NCBI GenBank assembly: GCA_900754695.1
Contig: CAAEDU010000097.1
Span: forward strand, 1 to 10,228
Direction of reading: 5' to 3'
Length of the DNA: 10,228 bases
DNA from: Clostridia bacterium
Lineage (GTDB): Bacteria; Bacillota; Clostridia; Christensenellales; CAG-917
The translations under genes were made by a program, and so were the position numbers. Every line of letters starts with the position of its first letter. The first letter of the stretch is position 1. The notes under the pieces were generated by a model, which made no database searches, was not told the DNA's origin, and saw nothing but the letters and a program-made list of their open reading frames with translations. Below, piece by piece: positions 1 to 7,380 of this stretch.

Positions 1-194
1 CCCACCCGTATTGGCAAGGCGAGTGACGCGGTTCAGGCGGAAATCGGCGGCGCTGAACCCGGTTCGTATTATTCCGGTCCGGCATCGTTCTCTCATGCCG
101 AGACAACGGTTTGTTCCCGCGGGCATGATGTTTTGCGGCAAAAGGGGCGGCTTGCGGGTGTGAGAGAAAAATGCGGGAAATTGCTCCGTTACGC
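1..194. other. Upstream intergenic region, no supported gene
   Basis: I see no convincing coding sequence here. One + frame stays open from base 1 to 306 and one - frame runs out of the window from an ATG near 128, but both give Arg-rich, unrecognisable peptides without ribosome binding sites, as expected by chance in GC-rich DNA. The stretch holds small dyads: GGTTCAG (30-36) with CTGAACC (53-59), the latter running into GAACCCGGTTC (55-65), and CGGCAT (80-85) with ATGCCG (95-100). No T-run follows them, so they are not clear terminators. They may be the end of an upstream transcription unit or protein-binding sites upstream of the pyr promoter. Confidence 0.5.
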
Positions 195-222
195 TTGCAT
201 TCACGCGCGCGTGTGGTATAAT
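195..222 (+). promoter_or_regulatory. Sigma-70/SigA-type promoter of the pyr operon
   Basis: A perfect -10 box TATAAT lies at 217-222, preceded by TG at 214-215 in the extended -10 position. A partial -35 box TTGCAT (195-200) sits 16 bp upstream. Counting about 7 nt past the -10 box puts the transcription start at A229 or A230, so the leader before pyrC is only about 17 nt. This is the only good promoter I see in the window, consistent with one polycistronic transcript of all eight genes. The short leader leaves no room for a PyrR-binding antiterminator/terminator pair. Confidence 0.8.
202..215. promoter_or_regulatory. Perfect 12-bp palindrome inside the promoter spacer
   Basis: CACGCGCGCGTG (202-213) is a perfect palindrome lying between the -35 and -10 boxes. 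With the following TG (214-215) it forms 14 nt of strictly alternating pyrimidine and purine, the pattern that favours Z-DNA under negative supercoiling. It could be an operator for a dimeric repressor blocking the promoter, a supercoiling-sensitive spacer, or chance in GC-rich DNA. No regulator gene lies nearby to support a specific choice. Confidence 0.35.
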
Positions 223-224
223 GG

Positions 225-234
225 AAAAAATTTG
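225..234 (+). promoter_or_regulatory. Slippage-prone initially transcribed region (A6-T3-G)
   Basis: Directly after the -10 box and two G residues comes a run of six A (225-230), three T (231-233) and G (234). The predicted start at A229 gives a transcript beginning AAUUUG. This equals the initial transcript of E. coli pyrBI, where high UTP makes RNA polymerase add extra U residues at the UUU run and abort. The identity and position are visible in the sequence; a UTP-sensing role here is inferred. Confidence 0.5.
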
Positions 235-245
235 TGGAGAAACAG

Positions 246-1493
246 ATGCTCGTCTTTGAGAACGCCGTATATTATACCGCAGAGGGGTTCAGGAAAGGCA
301 CGGTGACCGTGTCGGACGGCAAGGTGTTTCTCTCTCCCGCCGTCTCCGTCACGGAGGACGAGATCGACGGCAAAGTCATCCTTCCCGGTCTTGCAGACGC
401 ACACGTTCATCTGCGGGAACCGGGTTTTTTTTATAAGGAGAGCATCGCGACGGGGAGCGAGAGCGGCGCGAGAGCGGGCTATACGGCGCTCTTTGCGATG
501 CCCAATCTCAACCCCGTCCCGGACAGTCTCTCTCACCTTCGCGAGGAGCAGGACGCGATAAGCCGCACCGCAAAGACGGGGGTGTACCCCTACGCCGCGC
601 TCACCGTGGGCGAGAGGGGGGAGGAACTCTCCGCCATCGAGGAGCTCGCGCCCCACGTCATCGGCTTTTCCGACGACGGCAGGGGAGTGCAGAGCGAGGC
701 TCTCATGCGCGAGGCGATGCTCCGCGTCAAGGCGTGCGGCAAGGTCATCGCCGCGCATTGCGAGGTGAACGACCTGCTCCGCGGCGGATATATCCACGAC
801 GGCGCGTACGCGCGCACGCACGGACATAAAGGGATATGCTCGGAGAGCGAGTGGAAGATGGTGGAGCGCGACGTCGCTCTCGCGGAGGAGACGGGCGTGA
901 GCTATCACGTCTGTCATGTCTCCGCCAAGGAGAGCGTGGAGATAATAAGACGCGCGAAGGCGCGCGGCGTCGATGTGACCTGCGAGACCGCCCCGCACTA
1001 TCTTCTCCTCACCGAAGACGACCTCGAAGAGGACGGCAGGTTCAAGATGAACCCGCCCATCCGCACGGCGGAGGACAGGGCGGCGCTCGTCGAAGGGCTC
1101 GCGGACGGCACTGTCGACATGGTGGCGACGGATCACGCGCCCCACTCCGACGAGGAGAAATCGAGAGGGCTTGCGGGCAGTCTCATGGGAGTCATCGGGC
1201 TGGAATTCGCCTTCCCCGTGCTGTACACGGGGCTTGTCGCGACGGGGCGCATCTCCCTGCACCGCCTTGTCGAGGCGATGTCCGCGGCGCCTCTTGCGCG
1301 GTTCGGGCTGCCGGGCGGAGACATCCGCGACGGGGCTCCCGCAGATCTTGCCGTCTTCGACCTTTCCCGCGAGTGGACGGTGAGAGGGCGTGACAGCGCG
1401 TCCAAGGGCAGCAGCACCCCCTTTGAGGGCATGAAAGTGAGATCGAAAAACACAATGACGATACTGAACGGAGAAATCATATGGAAAGAGTGA
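246..1493 (+). CDS. pyrC: Dihydroorotase (class I type)
   Basis: PyrC reversibly cyclises N-carbamoyl-aspartate to dihydroorotate, the third step of UMP synthesis, in the cytoplasm. Of 415 residues, the metal-site motifs of amidohydrolase-fold dihydroorotases are visible: DAHVHLREPG (His53, His55), FSDDGRG (Asp143/Asp144, replacing the carboxylated lysine of other classes), AHCEVND (His171), HVCHVSA (His224) and ATDHAPHSDEEK (Asp296). Length is normal for the family. I chose ATG 246 because GGAG (236-239) sits 6 nt before it. An in-frame GTG at 234 would add four residues, but it would lie only about 5 nt inside the transcript with no ribosome binding site. The gene leads the operon and its 3' end overlaps carA by 13 nt, suggesting coupled translation. 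A T8 run (425-432) encodes part of the REPGFFYKE segment. Confidence 0.97.
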   Translation: MLVFENAVYYTAEGFRKGTVTVSDGKVFLSPAVSVTEDEIDGKVILPGLADAHVHLREPGFFYKESIATGSESGARAGYTALFAMPNLNPVPDSLSHLREEQDAISRTAKTGVYPYAALTVGERGEELSAIEELAPHVIGFSDDGRGVQSEALMREAMLRVKACGKVIAAHCEVNDLLRGGYIHDGAYARTHGHKGICSESEWKMVERDVALAEETGVSYHVCHVSAKESVEIIRRAKARGVDVTCETAPHYLLLTEDDLEEDGRFKMNPPIRTAEDRAALVEGLADGTVDMVATDHAPHSDEEKSRGLAGSLMGVIGLEFAFPVLYTGLVATGRISLHRLVEAMSAAPLARFGLPGGDIRDGAPADLAVFDLSREWTVRGRDSASKGSSTPFEGMKVRSKNTMTILNGEIIWKE

Positions 1494-2575
1494 AAAGAAA
1501 ACTCGTGCTTGAAAACGGCGACGTCTATGTCGGTTACGGTTTCGGGGCGCAGTCCGACGCCATAGGAGAGATCGTGTTCAACACCTCCATGGCGGGCTAT
1601 CAGGAGATCGTCTCCGACCCCAGCTACACCGATCAGATCCTCGTGATGTCCTATCCCATCATCGGCAACTACGGCATCACGGACGAGGACTACGAGAGCA
1701 AGAGCCTGCTGCTCAAAGCCATGGTGGTGCGCGACTACAACGACGCGCCCTCCAACTTCCGCTACACCAAGACGCTCTCCGAGCTTTTGGAGGAGAACGG
1801 AGTGCCCGGCATCCAAGGCATCGACACCCGCAAGCTGGTGCGCACCATCCGCGACAAGGGCTCTATGAAGGCGTGCCTCACGGACGAGAGCGTGCCCGAC
1901 GAAGAGGTGATGAAGAGGATCGCGGAGTATGTCTATCCCACCGATCAGGTGGACCGCGCGGGCTGCAAGAAGAGATGGTACAGCCGCACCCCCAACCACC
2001 GCTATAACGTCGTCGCGGTGGACTGCGGCATCAAGAATCAGATGGTGCGCAACCTCAACAATAAGGGATGCAACGTCATCGTGGTGCCGCACACCATCAG
2101 CGCGGACGACGTGCTGGCGCTGAAGCCGGACGGAGTGTTCCTCAGCAACGGCCCCGGTGACCCCGTCAACGTGCCCGAGGTGGTGGAGCTGGTGAAAGCA
2201 TTGAAGGGCAAAGTGCCAATGATGGGCGTTTGTATGGGACATCAGCTCATCGCGCTCGCGTACGGAGCAAAGACCTACAAGCTGAAATTCGGTCACCGCG
2301 GCGGCAACCATCCCATCCTTGACAAGACGACGGGATTTATCGAGATCACGGCGCAGAACCACAGCTACGCGGTGGACGAGAAGTCCCTCGCGGGCACGGG
2401 GCTTGAGGTCACGCACATCAACCTGCTCGACAACACGGTGGAGGGCGTGGAGGACAAGCGCAACAAGGTGTTCTCTGTGCAGTTCCATCCCGAGAGCGCG
2501 CCCGGACCCTGCGACAGCATCAGACTTTTCGACAAATTCATTCTTAACATAGAGGAGTGGAAGAAAAATGCCTAA
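1481..2575 (+). CDS. carA: Carbamoyl phosphate synthase small (glutaminase) subunit
   Basis: CarA hydrolyses glutamine and passes ammonia to CarB for carbamoyl phosphate synthesis. The 364 residues match the usual length. The N-terminal CarA-specific domain (about 1-150) includes FNTSMAGYQEIVSDPSY. The class I glutamine amidotransferase domain (about 175-360) has an SNGPGDP loop (222-228), the nucleophile elbow GVCMGHQ with Cys251, and FHPE with His336 and Glu338 completing the triad. ATG 1481 is preceded by GGAGA (1470-1474) with 6 nt spacing. GTG at 1490 is an alternative three codons in, giving MKRKLVLE, which also resembles family N-termini but has no comparable ribosome binding site. It overlaps pyrC by 13 nt and carB by 8 nt, so the two subunits are probably made in balance. 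In many bacteria this enzyme also serves arginine synthesis; nothing in the window decides that. Confidence 0.98.
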   Translation: MERVKRKLVLENGDVYVGYGFGAQSDAIGEIVFNTSMAGYQEIVSDPSYTDQILVMSYPIIGNYGITDEDYESKSLLLKAMVVRDYNDAPSNFRYTKTLSELLEENGVPGIQGIDTRKLVRTIRDKGSMKACLTDESVPDEEVMKRIAEYVYPTDQVDRAGCKKRWYSRTPNHRYNVVAVDCGIKNQMVRNLNNKGCNVIVVPHTISADDVLALKPDGVFLSNGPGDPVNVPEVVELVKALKGKVPMMGVCMGHQLIALAYGAKTYKLKFGHRGGNHPILDKTTGFIEITAQNHSYAVDEKSLAGTGLEVTHINLLDNTVEGVEDKRNKVFSVQFHPESAPGPCDSIRLFDKFILNIEEWKKNA

Positions 2576-5500
2576 AAGAACGGATATAAAGAAGGTATTG
2601 GTCATAGGCTCCGGCCCCATCGTCATCGGGCAGGCGGCGGAGTTCGACTATGCGGGCACGCAGGCGTGCATAGCCTTGAAGGAAGAGGGCTACGAAGTGG
2701 TGCTCGCCAACTCCAACCCCGCCACCATCATGACGGACAAGATGATGGCGGACAAGATATATATGGAGCCGCTCACCCTCGAATATGTCGCGAGGATCAT
2801 CCGCTACGAGCGCCCGGACGCCATCGTCCCCGCCCTTGGCGGCCAGACGGGGCTCAACCTCGCGATGAAGCTCGCGCACAGCGGTGTTTTGGACGAATGC
2901 AACGTTAAACTGCTCGGAACGTCGCTTGAAAGCATCGAAATGGCGGAAGACCGCGAAAAATTCAAAGAGATGTGCATGCGCATCGGCGAGCCCGTCATCC
3001 CCTCTCAGATCACTTACAGCATCGAGGAGGCGAAGGAAGCGGCGCAGGTCATCGGCTATCCGGTGGTGCTTCGTCCCGCGTTCACGCTGGGCGGCACGGG
3101 CGGCGGTTTTGCCGAGAACGATGAGGAGCTTTGCGAGATCATGAAGAACGCCTTGCAGCTCTCTCCCGTGGGGCAGGTGCTGGTGGAAAAGAGCGTCAAG
3201 GGCTTCAAGGAGATAGAGTTCGAGGTCATGCGCGACGCCAACGACACCGCGGTCGCCATCTGCAGCATGGAGAACTTCGACCCCGTCGGCGTGCACACCG
3301 GCGACAGCATCGTGGTCGCGCCCGCGCAGACCCTCACCAACAAGGAAGTGCAGATGCTGCGCAACAGCGCATTGAAGATCATCCGCGAGCTCAAGATAGA
3401 GGGCGGGTGCAACGTGCAGTTCGCGCTCGATCCCCACTCCTTCAAATATTACCTCATCGAGGTCAACCCCCGCGTGTCGCGCTCCTCTGCGCTCGCGTCC
3501 AAGGCGAGCGGCTATCCCATCGCGCGCGTGACGGCGAAGGTGGCTCTCGGGATGCACCTGGACGAGATCATGCTCGCCAACACTCCCGCGTCCTTCGAGC
3601 CCGCTCTCGATTACATCGTTACCAAGGTGGCGCGCTTCCCCTTCGACAAATTCGCGACCGCGTCCAACAAGCTGGGTACGCAGATGAAAGCGACGGGCGA
3701 GGTGATGAGCATAGGCAGGACTTTCGAGGAGAGCCTGCTCAAAGCGCTGCGCTCTCTCGAGATCGGCGCCATCCACATCTGGATCCCCAAGTTTGACACC
3801 TGGACGAGGCAGGAGCTTTACGACTACATCAAGGACTGCACCGACGACAGGCTGTTCGCGATAGCCGAGCTCTTCGAGCGCGGCGGGGACATCGGTCTCA
3901 TCGCGTCCAGCACCAAGATCGACATGTTCTTCCTCGAAAAGATCCGCGAGATCGTGGAGTTCGAGTCCGTGGTCAAGGCAAATCCTTTCGATGTTGCCGT
4001 CTTCAAGGAAGCCAAGCGCCGCGGGTTCTCGGACAAATATCTCGCCAAAGTGTGGCACTCCACCGAGGAGGAGATCTTCTTGAAGCGCCGCGAGCTCGGC
4101 ATCATGCCCGTTTACAAGATGATCGACACCTGCGCGGGCGAGTTCGAGAGCTATGTGCCCTATTTCTACTCCACCTACGAGGAGGAGCAGGAGAGCAAGG
4201 TCAGCGACCGCAAGAAGATCATCGTGCTCGGCTCCGGTCCCATCAGGATAGGGCAGGGCATCGAGTTCGATTATTCCACCGTGCACGCCATCTGGACGAT
4301 CAGGAACGCGGGCTATGAGGCGATCATCATCAACAACAACCCGGAGACCGTCTCTACGGACTACACCACCTCGGACAAGCTCTATTTCGAGCCCCTCACC
4401 GTCGAGGACGTGATGAACGTCATCGAGCTGGAGAAGCCGGACGGCGTGGTGGTCTCCCTCGGCGGACAGACCGCAATAAATCTTGCGGACAAGCTGGACG
4501 CGCTCGGGGTGAAGATCATAGGCACGGACGTCGCCGCCATCCGCAACGCGGAGGACCGCGACTGCTTTGAGAAGATCCTGAACGACCTTCACATCCCGCA
4601 GCCCAAGGGCGAAGCGGTCTTCACCGTCGAAGACGGACTTAAAGTGGCGAAAAAGATCGGTTATCCCGTGCTTGTGCGCCCAAGCTATGTTCTCGGCGGC
4701 AGACAGATGCAGATCGCGTCAACTCCCGAGGCGCTCGGCAAATATCTGCGTTCCGCGGCGGCGCTCGAGACGGGGCACGCCATCCTGGTGGACAAATACA
4801 TCCTCGGCAAGGAGCTTGAAGTGGACGCGGTGTGCGACGGCAAGGATGTCTTCTGTCCCGCCATCATGCAGCACATCGAGCGCACGGGCGTGCACTCCGG
4901 CGACAGCATCTCCGTCTATCCGACATTCAGCGTGAGCGAGGCGGCGAAAAAGAAGATCCTGGACTACACCGTGCGGCTGGGTCTGGGCATCGGCATCGTC
5001 GGGCTTTACAACATCCAGTTCATCGTGGACGACAAAGAGGACGTCTATGTCATCGAGGTCAACCCCCGTTCGTCGAGGACGGTGCCCTTCATCTCCAAGG
5101 CGTCGGGCTATTCCCTTGCGGACATCGGAACCAAGGTCATGCTCGGCATCTCTCTGAAAGAGCAGGGCTTCACCACCGTCTATCCCGAGAAGGAGCCTGA
5201 CAGGTGGTATGTCAAGGCGCCCGCCTTCTCCTTCTCCAAGATCAAGGGCATGGAGGTCTATCTTTCCCCCGAGATGAAGTCCACGGGCGAGGCGATCGGC
5301 TACGATACGTCCATGAAGCGTGCTCTGTATAAGGCGCTCAAAGCCTCCGGTATGAGCATGCAGAACTACGGCACGGTGTTCCTCACCATCGCGGACTGCG
5401 ACAAGGAGGCGTTCCTGCCCATCGCGAAGAGATTCTACGACCTCGGCTTCAACATCGAGGCGACCAAGGGTACGGCGGACTTCCTGCACGAGCACGGCAT

Positions 5501-5747
5501 CCGCGCCCGCTCCAAGGCGAAGATCAGCGAGGGCAGCGACGAGATCCTCGACAGCATCAGGAAGGGGCACGTCACCTACGTCATCAACACCCGTGACCTC
5601 AACGAGGAGAGCACCAAACGCGACGGCTACGAGATCCGCCGCGCCGCGGTGGAGAACAACGTCACGCTGTTCACCTCGCAGGACACCGTCGAAGCGTTGC
5701 TCGACGTCCTCGAAGACATGACCTTCAGGGTCAGCACCATCTGCTGA
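2568..5747 (+). CDS. carB: Carbamoyl phosphate synthase large subunit
   Basis: CarB makes carbamoyl phosphate from bicarbonate, ammonia supplied by CarA, and two ATP. All parts of the 1059-residue protein are intact. The two homologous ATP-grasp halves start with similar motifs: VLVIGSGPIVIGQ (about 10-22) and IIVLGSGPIRIGQ (about 551-563). Each contains a Gly-rich ATP loop (RPAFTLGGTGGG, 169-180; RPSYVLGGR, 704-712) and a metal/nucleotide motif (EVNPRVSRS, 298-306; EVNPRSSRT, 830-838). The C-terminal MGS-like regulatory domain (about 930-1059) has Thr966, Thr969 and Lys985, which line up with E. coli Thr974, Thr977 and Lys993 of the UMP pocket, so UMP feedback is likely. ATG 2568 follows AGGAG (2553-2557) at a long 10 nt spacing and overlaps the end of carA by 8 nt. 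Its stop shares one base with the pyrK start. Confidence 0.98.
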   Translation: MPKRTDIKKVLVIGSGPIVIGQAAEFDYAGTQACIALKEEGYEVVLANSNPATIMTDKMMADKIYMEPLTLEYVARIIRYERPDAIVPALGGQTGLNLAMKLAHSGVLDECNVKLLGTSLESIEMAEDREKFKEMCMRIGEPVIPSQITYSIEEAKEAAQVIGYPVVLRPAFTLGGTGGGFAENDEELCEIMKNALQLSPVGQVLVEKSVKGFKEIEFEVMRDANDTAVAICSMENFDPVGVHTGDSIVVAPAQTLTNKEVQMLRNSALKIIRELKIEGGCNVQFALDPHSFKYYLIEVNPRVSRSSALASKASGYPIARVTAKVALGMHLDEIMLANTPASFEPALDYIVTKVARFPFDKFATASNKLGTQMKATGEVMSIGRTFEESLLKALRSLEIGAIHIWIPKFDTWTRQELYDYIKDCTDDRLFAIAELFERGGDIGLIASSTKIDMFFLEKIREIVEFESVVKANPFDVAVFKEAKRRGFSDKYLAKVWHSTEEEIFLKRRELGIMPVYKMIDTCAGEFESYVPYFYSTYEEEQESKVSDRKKIIVLGSGPIRIGQGIEFDYSTVHAIWTIRNAGYEAIIINNNPETVSTDYTTSDKLYFEPLTVEDVMNVIELEKPDGVVVSLGGQTAINLADKLDALGVKIIGTDVAAIRNAEDRDCFEKILNDLHIPQPKGEAVFTVEDGLKVAKKIGYPVLVRPSYVLGGRQMQIASTPEALGKYLRSAAALETGHAILVDKYILGKELEVDAVCDGKDVFCPAIMQHIERTGVHSGDSISVYPTFSVSEAAKKKILDYTVRLGLGIGIVGLYNIQFIVDDKEDVYVIEVNPRSSRTVPFISKASGYSLADIGTKVMLGISLKEQGFTTVYPEKEPDRWYVKAPAFSFSKIKGMEVYLSPEMKSTGEAIGYDTSMKRALYKALKASGMSMQNYGTVFLTIADCDKEAFLPIAKRFYDLGFNIEATKGTADFLHEHGIRARSKAKISEGSDEILDSIRKGHVTYVINTRDLNEESTKRDGYEIRRAAVENNVTLFTSQDTVEALLDVLEDMTFRVSTIC

Positions 5748-6460
5748 TGAAACAAGAAAGACTTTCCGTCATCTCCTGCCGCGACCTCAACGGGACGGTG
5801 TTCGAATTAAAACTCGCGGGCGCGAGCGTGATGCGCGCGGGGCAGTTCGTGGAGCTTTCCGTCCCCGGGTTCTTCCTGCGCCGCCCGATAAGCGTCGCGG
5901 ACTCGGACGAGAGTGCGCTCACTCTGCTCATAAAGACGGTGGGGGAGGGCACCAAAAAGCTCCGAACCCTCGCCGCGGGAGAAGTGCTCGACGCGCTCAC
6001 CGGGCTCGGCAACGGGTTCGCCCTCACGGGCGAAAGACCTCTGCTCGCGGGCGGAGGGATAGGTTGCGCGCCTCTCTATAAGCTCGCAAAGGAGTTCGCG
6101 GCGGCGGGCATAAGACCGCACGCGGTGCTCGGGTTCAGGAATGCGGAGGAAGTCTATTACGCGGAGGAATTTGCAAGATACTGCGACGTCACCGTCGCCA
6201 CCGACGACGGCAGCCTCGGGGTGAAAGGCAACGCGGTCTCCGCGGCGGCGGACATCCCGCACGACGTCTTTTATGCCTGCGGTCCGCAGGTCATGCTGCG
6301 TGCCGCGGCGGGCGCTCTCGGGCGCGGTCAGGTCAGTCTGGAAGCTCGGATGGGCTGCGGCTTCGGCGCGTGTATGGGGTGCAGCATAGTGACCACGCAC
6401 GGCTATGCGCGCGTGTGCAAAGAGGGCCCCGTGTTCGGGGCGGAGGAGGTCGTATGGTGA
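5747..6460 (+). CDS. pyrK: Dihydroorotate dehydrogenase B, Fe-S/FAD electron-transfer subunit
   Basis: PyrK passes electrons from the FMN of PyrD through a [2Fe-2S] cluster and FAD to NAD+, allowing dihydroorotate oxidation without oxygen or quinone. The 237 residues are slightly short for the family but complete. They show the ferredoxin-reductase FAD motif RRPISVAD (45-52), the NAD-binding GGGIGCAPL (102-110), a CGP motif near 178-180, and the cluster ligands Cys204, Cys209, Cys212 and Cys224 in MGCGFGACMGC...VCKEGPVF. The ATG uses the last base of the carB stop (TGATG) and no clear Shine-Dalgarno precedes it, so translation probably relies on ribosomes finishing carB. It overlaps pyrD, its partner subunit, by 7 nt. 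Confidence 0.97.
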   Translation: MKQERLSVISCRDLNGTVFELKLAGASVMRAGQFVELSVPGFFLRRPISVADSDESALTLLIKTVGEGTKKLRTLAAGEVLDALTGLGNGFALTGERPLLAGGGIGCAPLYKLAKEFAAAGIRPHAVLGFRNAEEVYYAEEFARYCDVTVATDDGSLGVKGNAVSAAADIPHDVFYACGPQVMLRAAAGALGRGQVSLEARMGCGFGACMGCSIVTTHGYARVCKEGPVFGAEEVVW

Positions 6461-7371
6461 AGGATCTTTCCGTCGAACTTCTCGGTTATGAGATGAAAAA
6501 CCCCGTCATCCCCGCCAGCGGCACATTCGGGTTCGGATGGGAATTCGCCGAATATTACGACATCGACATCCTCGGCTCCATGAGCCTTAAAGGGACGACG
6601 GCAGAGGCGAGATACGGCAATCCTCTCCCGCGCATCGCGGAGTGCACGGCGGGTCTCATCAACGCCATCGGGCTGCAAAACCCCGGCGTGAAAGCCGTCA
6701 TAGAGGAGGAGATCCCGCGGCTTGACAAGGTCTACCGCGGCAAGGTCATCGCCAATGTCGGCGGGCACAGCGTGGAGGAATATGTCCGGACAGCCTCCGC
6801 ATTCAACACCTGCGACAAGGTGTTTGCGGTGGAGCTCAACATCAGCTGCCCCAACGTCAAGGGCGGCGGCATGGCGTTCGGCACCGATCCGGAAATTGCA
6901 AAAAACCTGGTTTATGAGGTCAAAAAGAGGGTCACAAAACCGCTTATTGTCAAACTCAGCCCCAACGTCACATCCATAACGGACATGGCGAAGGCGGTGA
7001 TCGACGGCGGCGCGGACGCGGTGTCCCTCATCAACACGTTGGTCGGGATGCGCATCGACCTTCGCACCCGCAAGCCCGTCATCTCCGTCCGTACGGGTGG
7101 GTTCAGCGGGCCCGCGGTGTTCCCCGTGGCGCTCAGGATGGTCTCCGACGTGGCACGCGCGGTGTCCGTCCCCGTGGTGGGCATAGGCGGCGTGTCCTCC
7201 GCCCGCGACGTCATCGAGATGATGATGGCGGGCGCGTGTGCCGTGCAGGTGGGCGCGGCGAATCTCGTCGATCCTTTCGCCTGCAAACGCATAGTGGAAG
7301 AGCTCCCTCTCGTCATGGAGGAGCTCGGCATAAATTCTTTGAAGGAAATTATCGGCGTGGCAAACGCCTGA
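6454..7371 (+). CDS. pyrD: Dihydroorotate dehydrogenase B, catalytic FMN subunit (class 1B)
   Basis: PyrD oxidises dihydroorotate to orotate on FMN and hands electrons to PyrK. The TIM-barrel protein has 305 residues, the normal length. It carries NPVIPASGTFGFG near the N-terminus, NAIGLQNPG (70-78), the catalytic-base cysteine in ELNISCPNVKGGG (Cys132, as in class 1B; class 2 enzymes use Ser), KLSPNV (167-172), NTLVGMRIDLRTRKPV (194-209) and the FMN phosphate region GIGGVSSARDV...MAGACAVQVG. ATG 6454 is chosen over an upstream in-frame ATG at 6370 because the extra 28 residues are just pyrK read in another frame, and a strong GGAGGAGG (6442-6449) lies just upstream. GTG 6457 is a possible start one codon later. 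The overlap with pyrK supports a PyrK/PyrD heterotetramer. Confidence 0.97.
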   Translation: MVKDLSVELLGYEMKNPVIPASGTFGFGWEFAEYYDIDILGSMSLKGTTAEARYGNPLPRIAECTAGLINAIGLQNPGVKAVIEEEIPRLDKVYRGKVIANVGGHSVEEYVRTASAFNTCDKVFAVELNISCPNVKGGGMAFGTDPEIAKNLVYEVKKRVTKPLIVKLSPNVTSITDMAKAVIDGGADAVSLINTLVGMRIDLRTRKPVISVRTGGFSGPAVFPVALRMVSDVARAVSVPVVGIGGVSSARDVIEMMMAGACAVQVGAANLVDPFACKRIVEELPLVMEELGINSLKEIIGVANA

Positions 7372-7380
7372 GAGGTGCAT

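Noticed and set aside
171..221. A 16-codon leader ORF (starts MREIAPLR) after GAGAGAAAA, ending in a TAA that lies inside the -10 box.
   Set aside because: It lies upstream of the strong promoter, so it would not be in the pyr transcript, and the product has no attenuation-type codon run.
234..245. GTG at 234 as the pyrC start, four codons before ATG 246.
   Set aside because: The predicted transcript begins near 229, leaving no ribosome binding site for 234, while GGAG at 236-239 is ideally placed for ATG 246.
1..306. Open + frame from base 1 to 306 and a partial - strand frame from about 128 to 1, as ends of neighbouring genes.
   Set aside because: Arg-rich unrecognised peptides, no ribosome binding sites, and the + frame crosses the promoter and the start of pyrC; long open frames are expected by chance in GC-rich DNA.
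425..432. T8 run in pyrC as a site of programmed transcriptional slippage or a frameshift.
   Set aside because: The frame is intact on both sides and encodes a normal metal-site neighbourhood, and no useful alternative product appears in the other frames.
2544..4592. Long - strand open frames opposite carB, pyrD and pyrB (for example 2544-4592, 6403-7884 and 8113-10002).
   Set aside because: They mirror the codon pattern of well-identified + strand genes, are rich in His, Arg, Asp and Val as antisense GC-rich frames are, and match no family I recognise.
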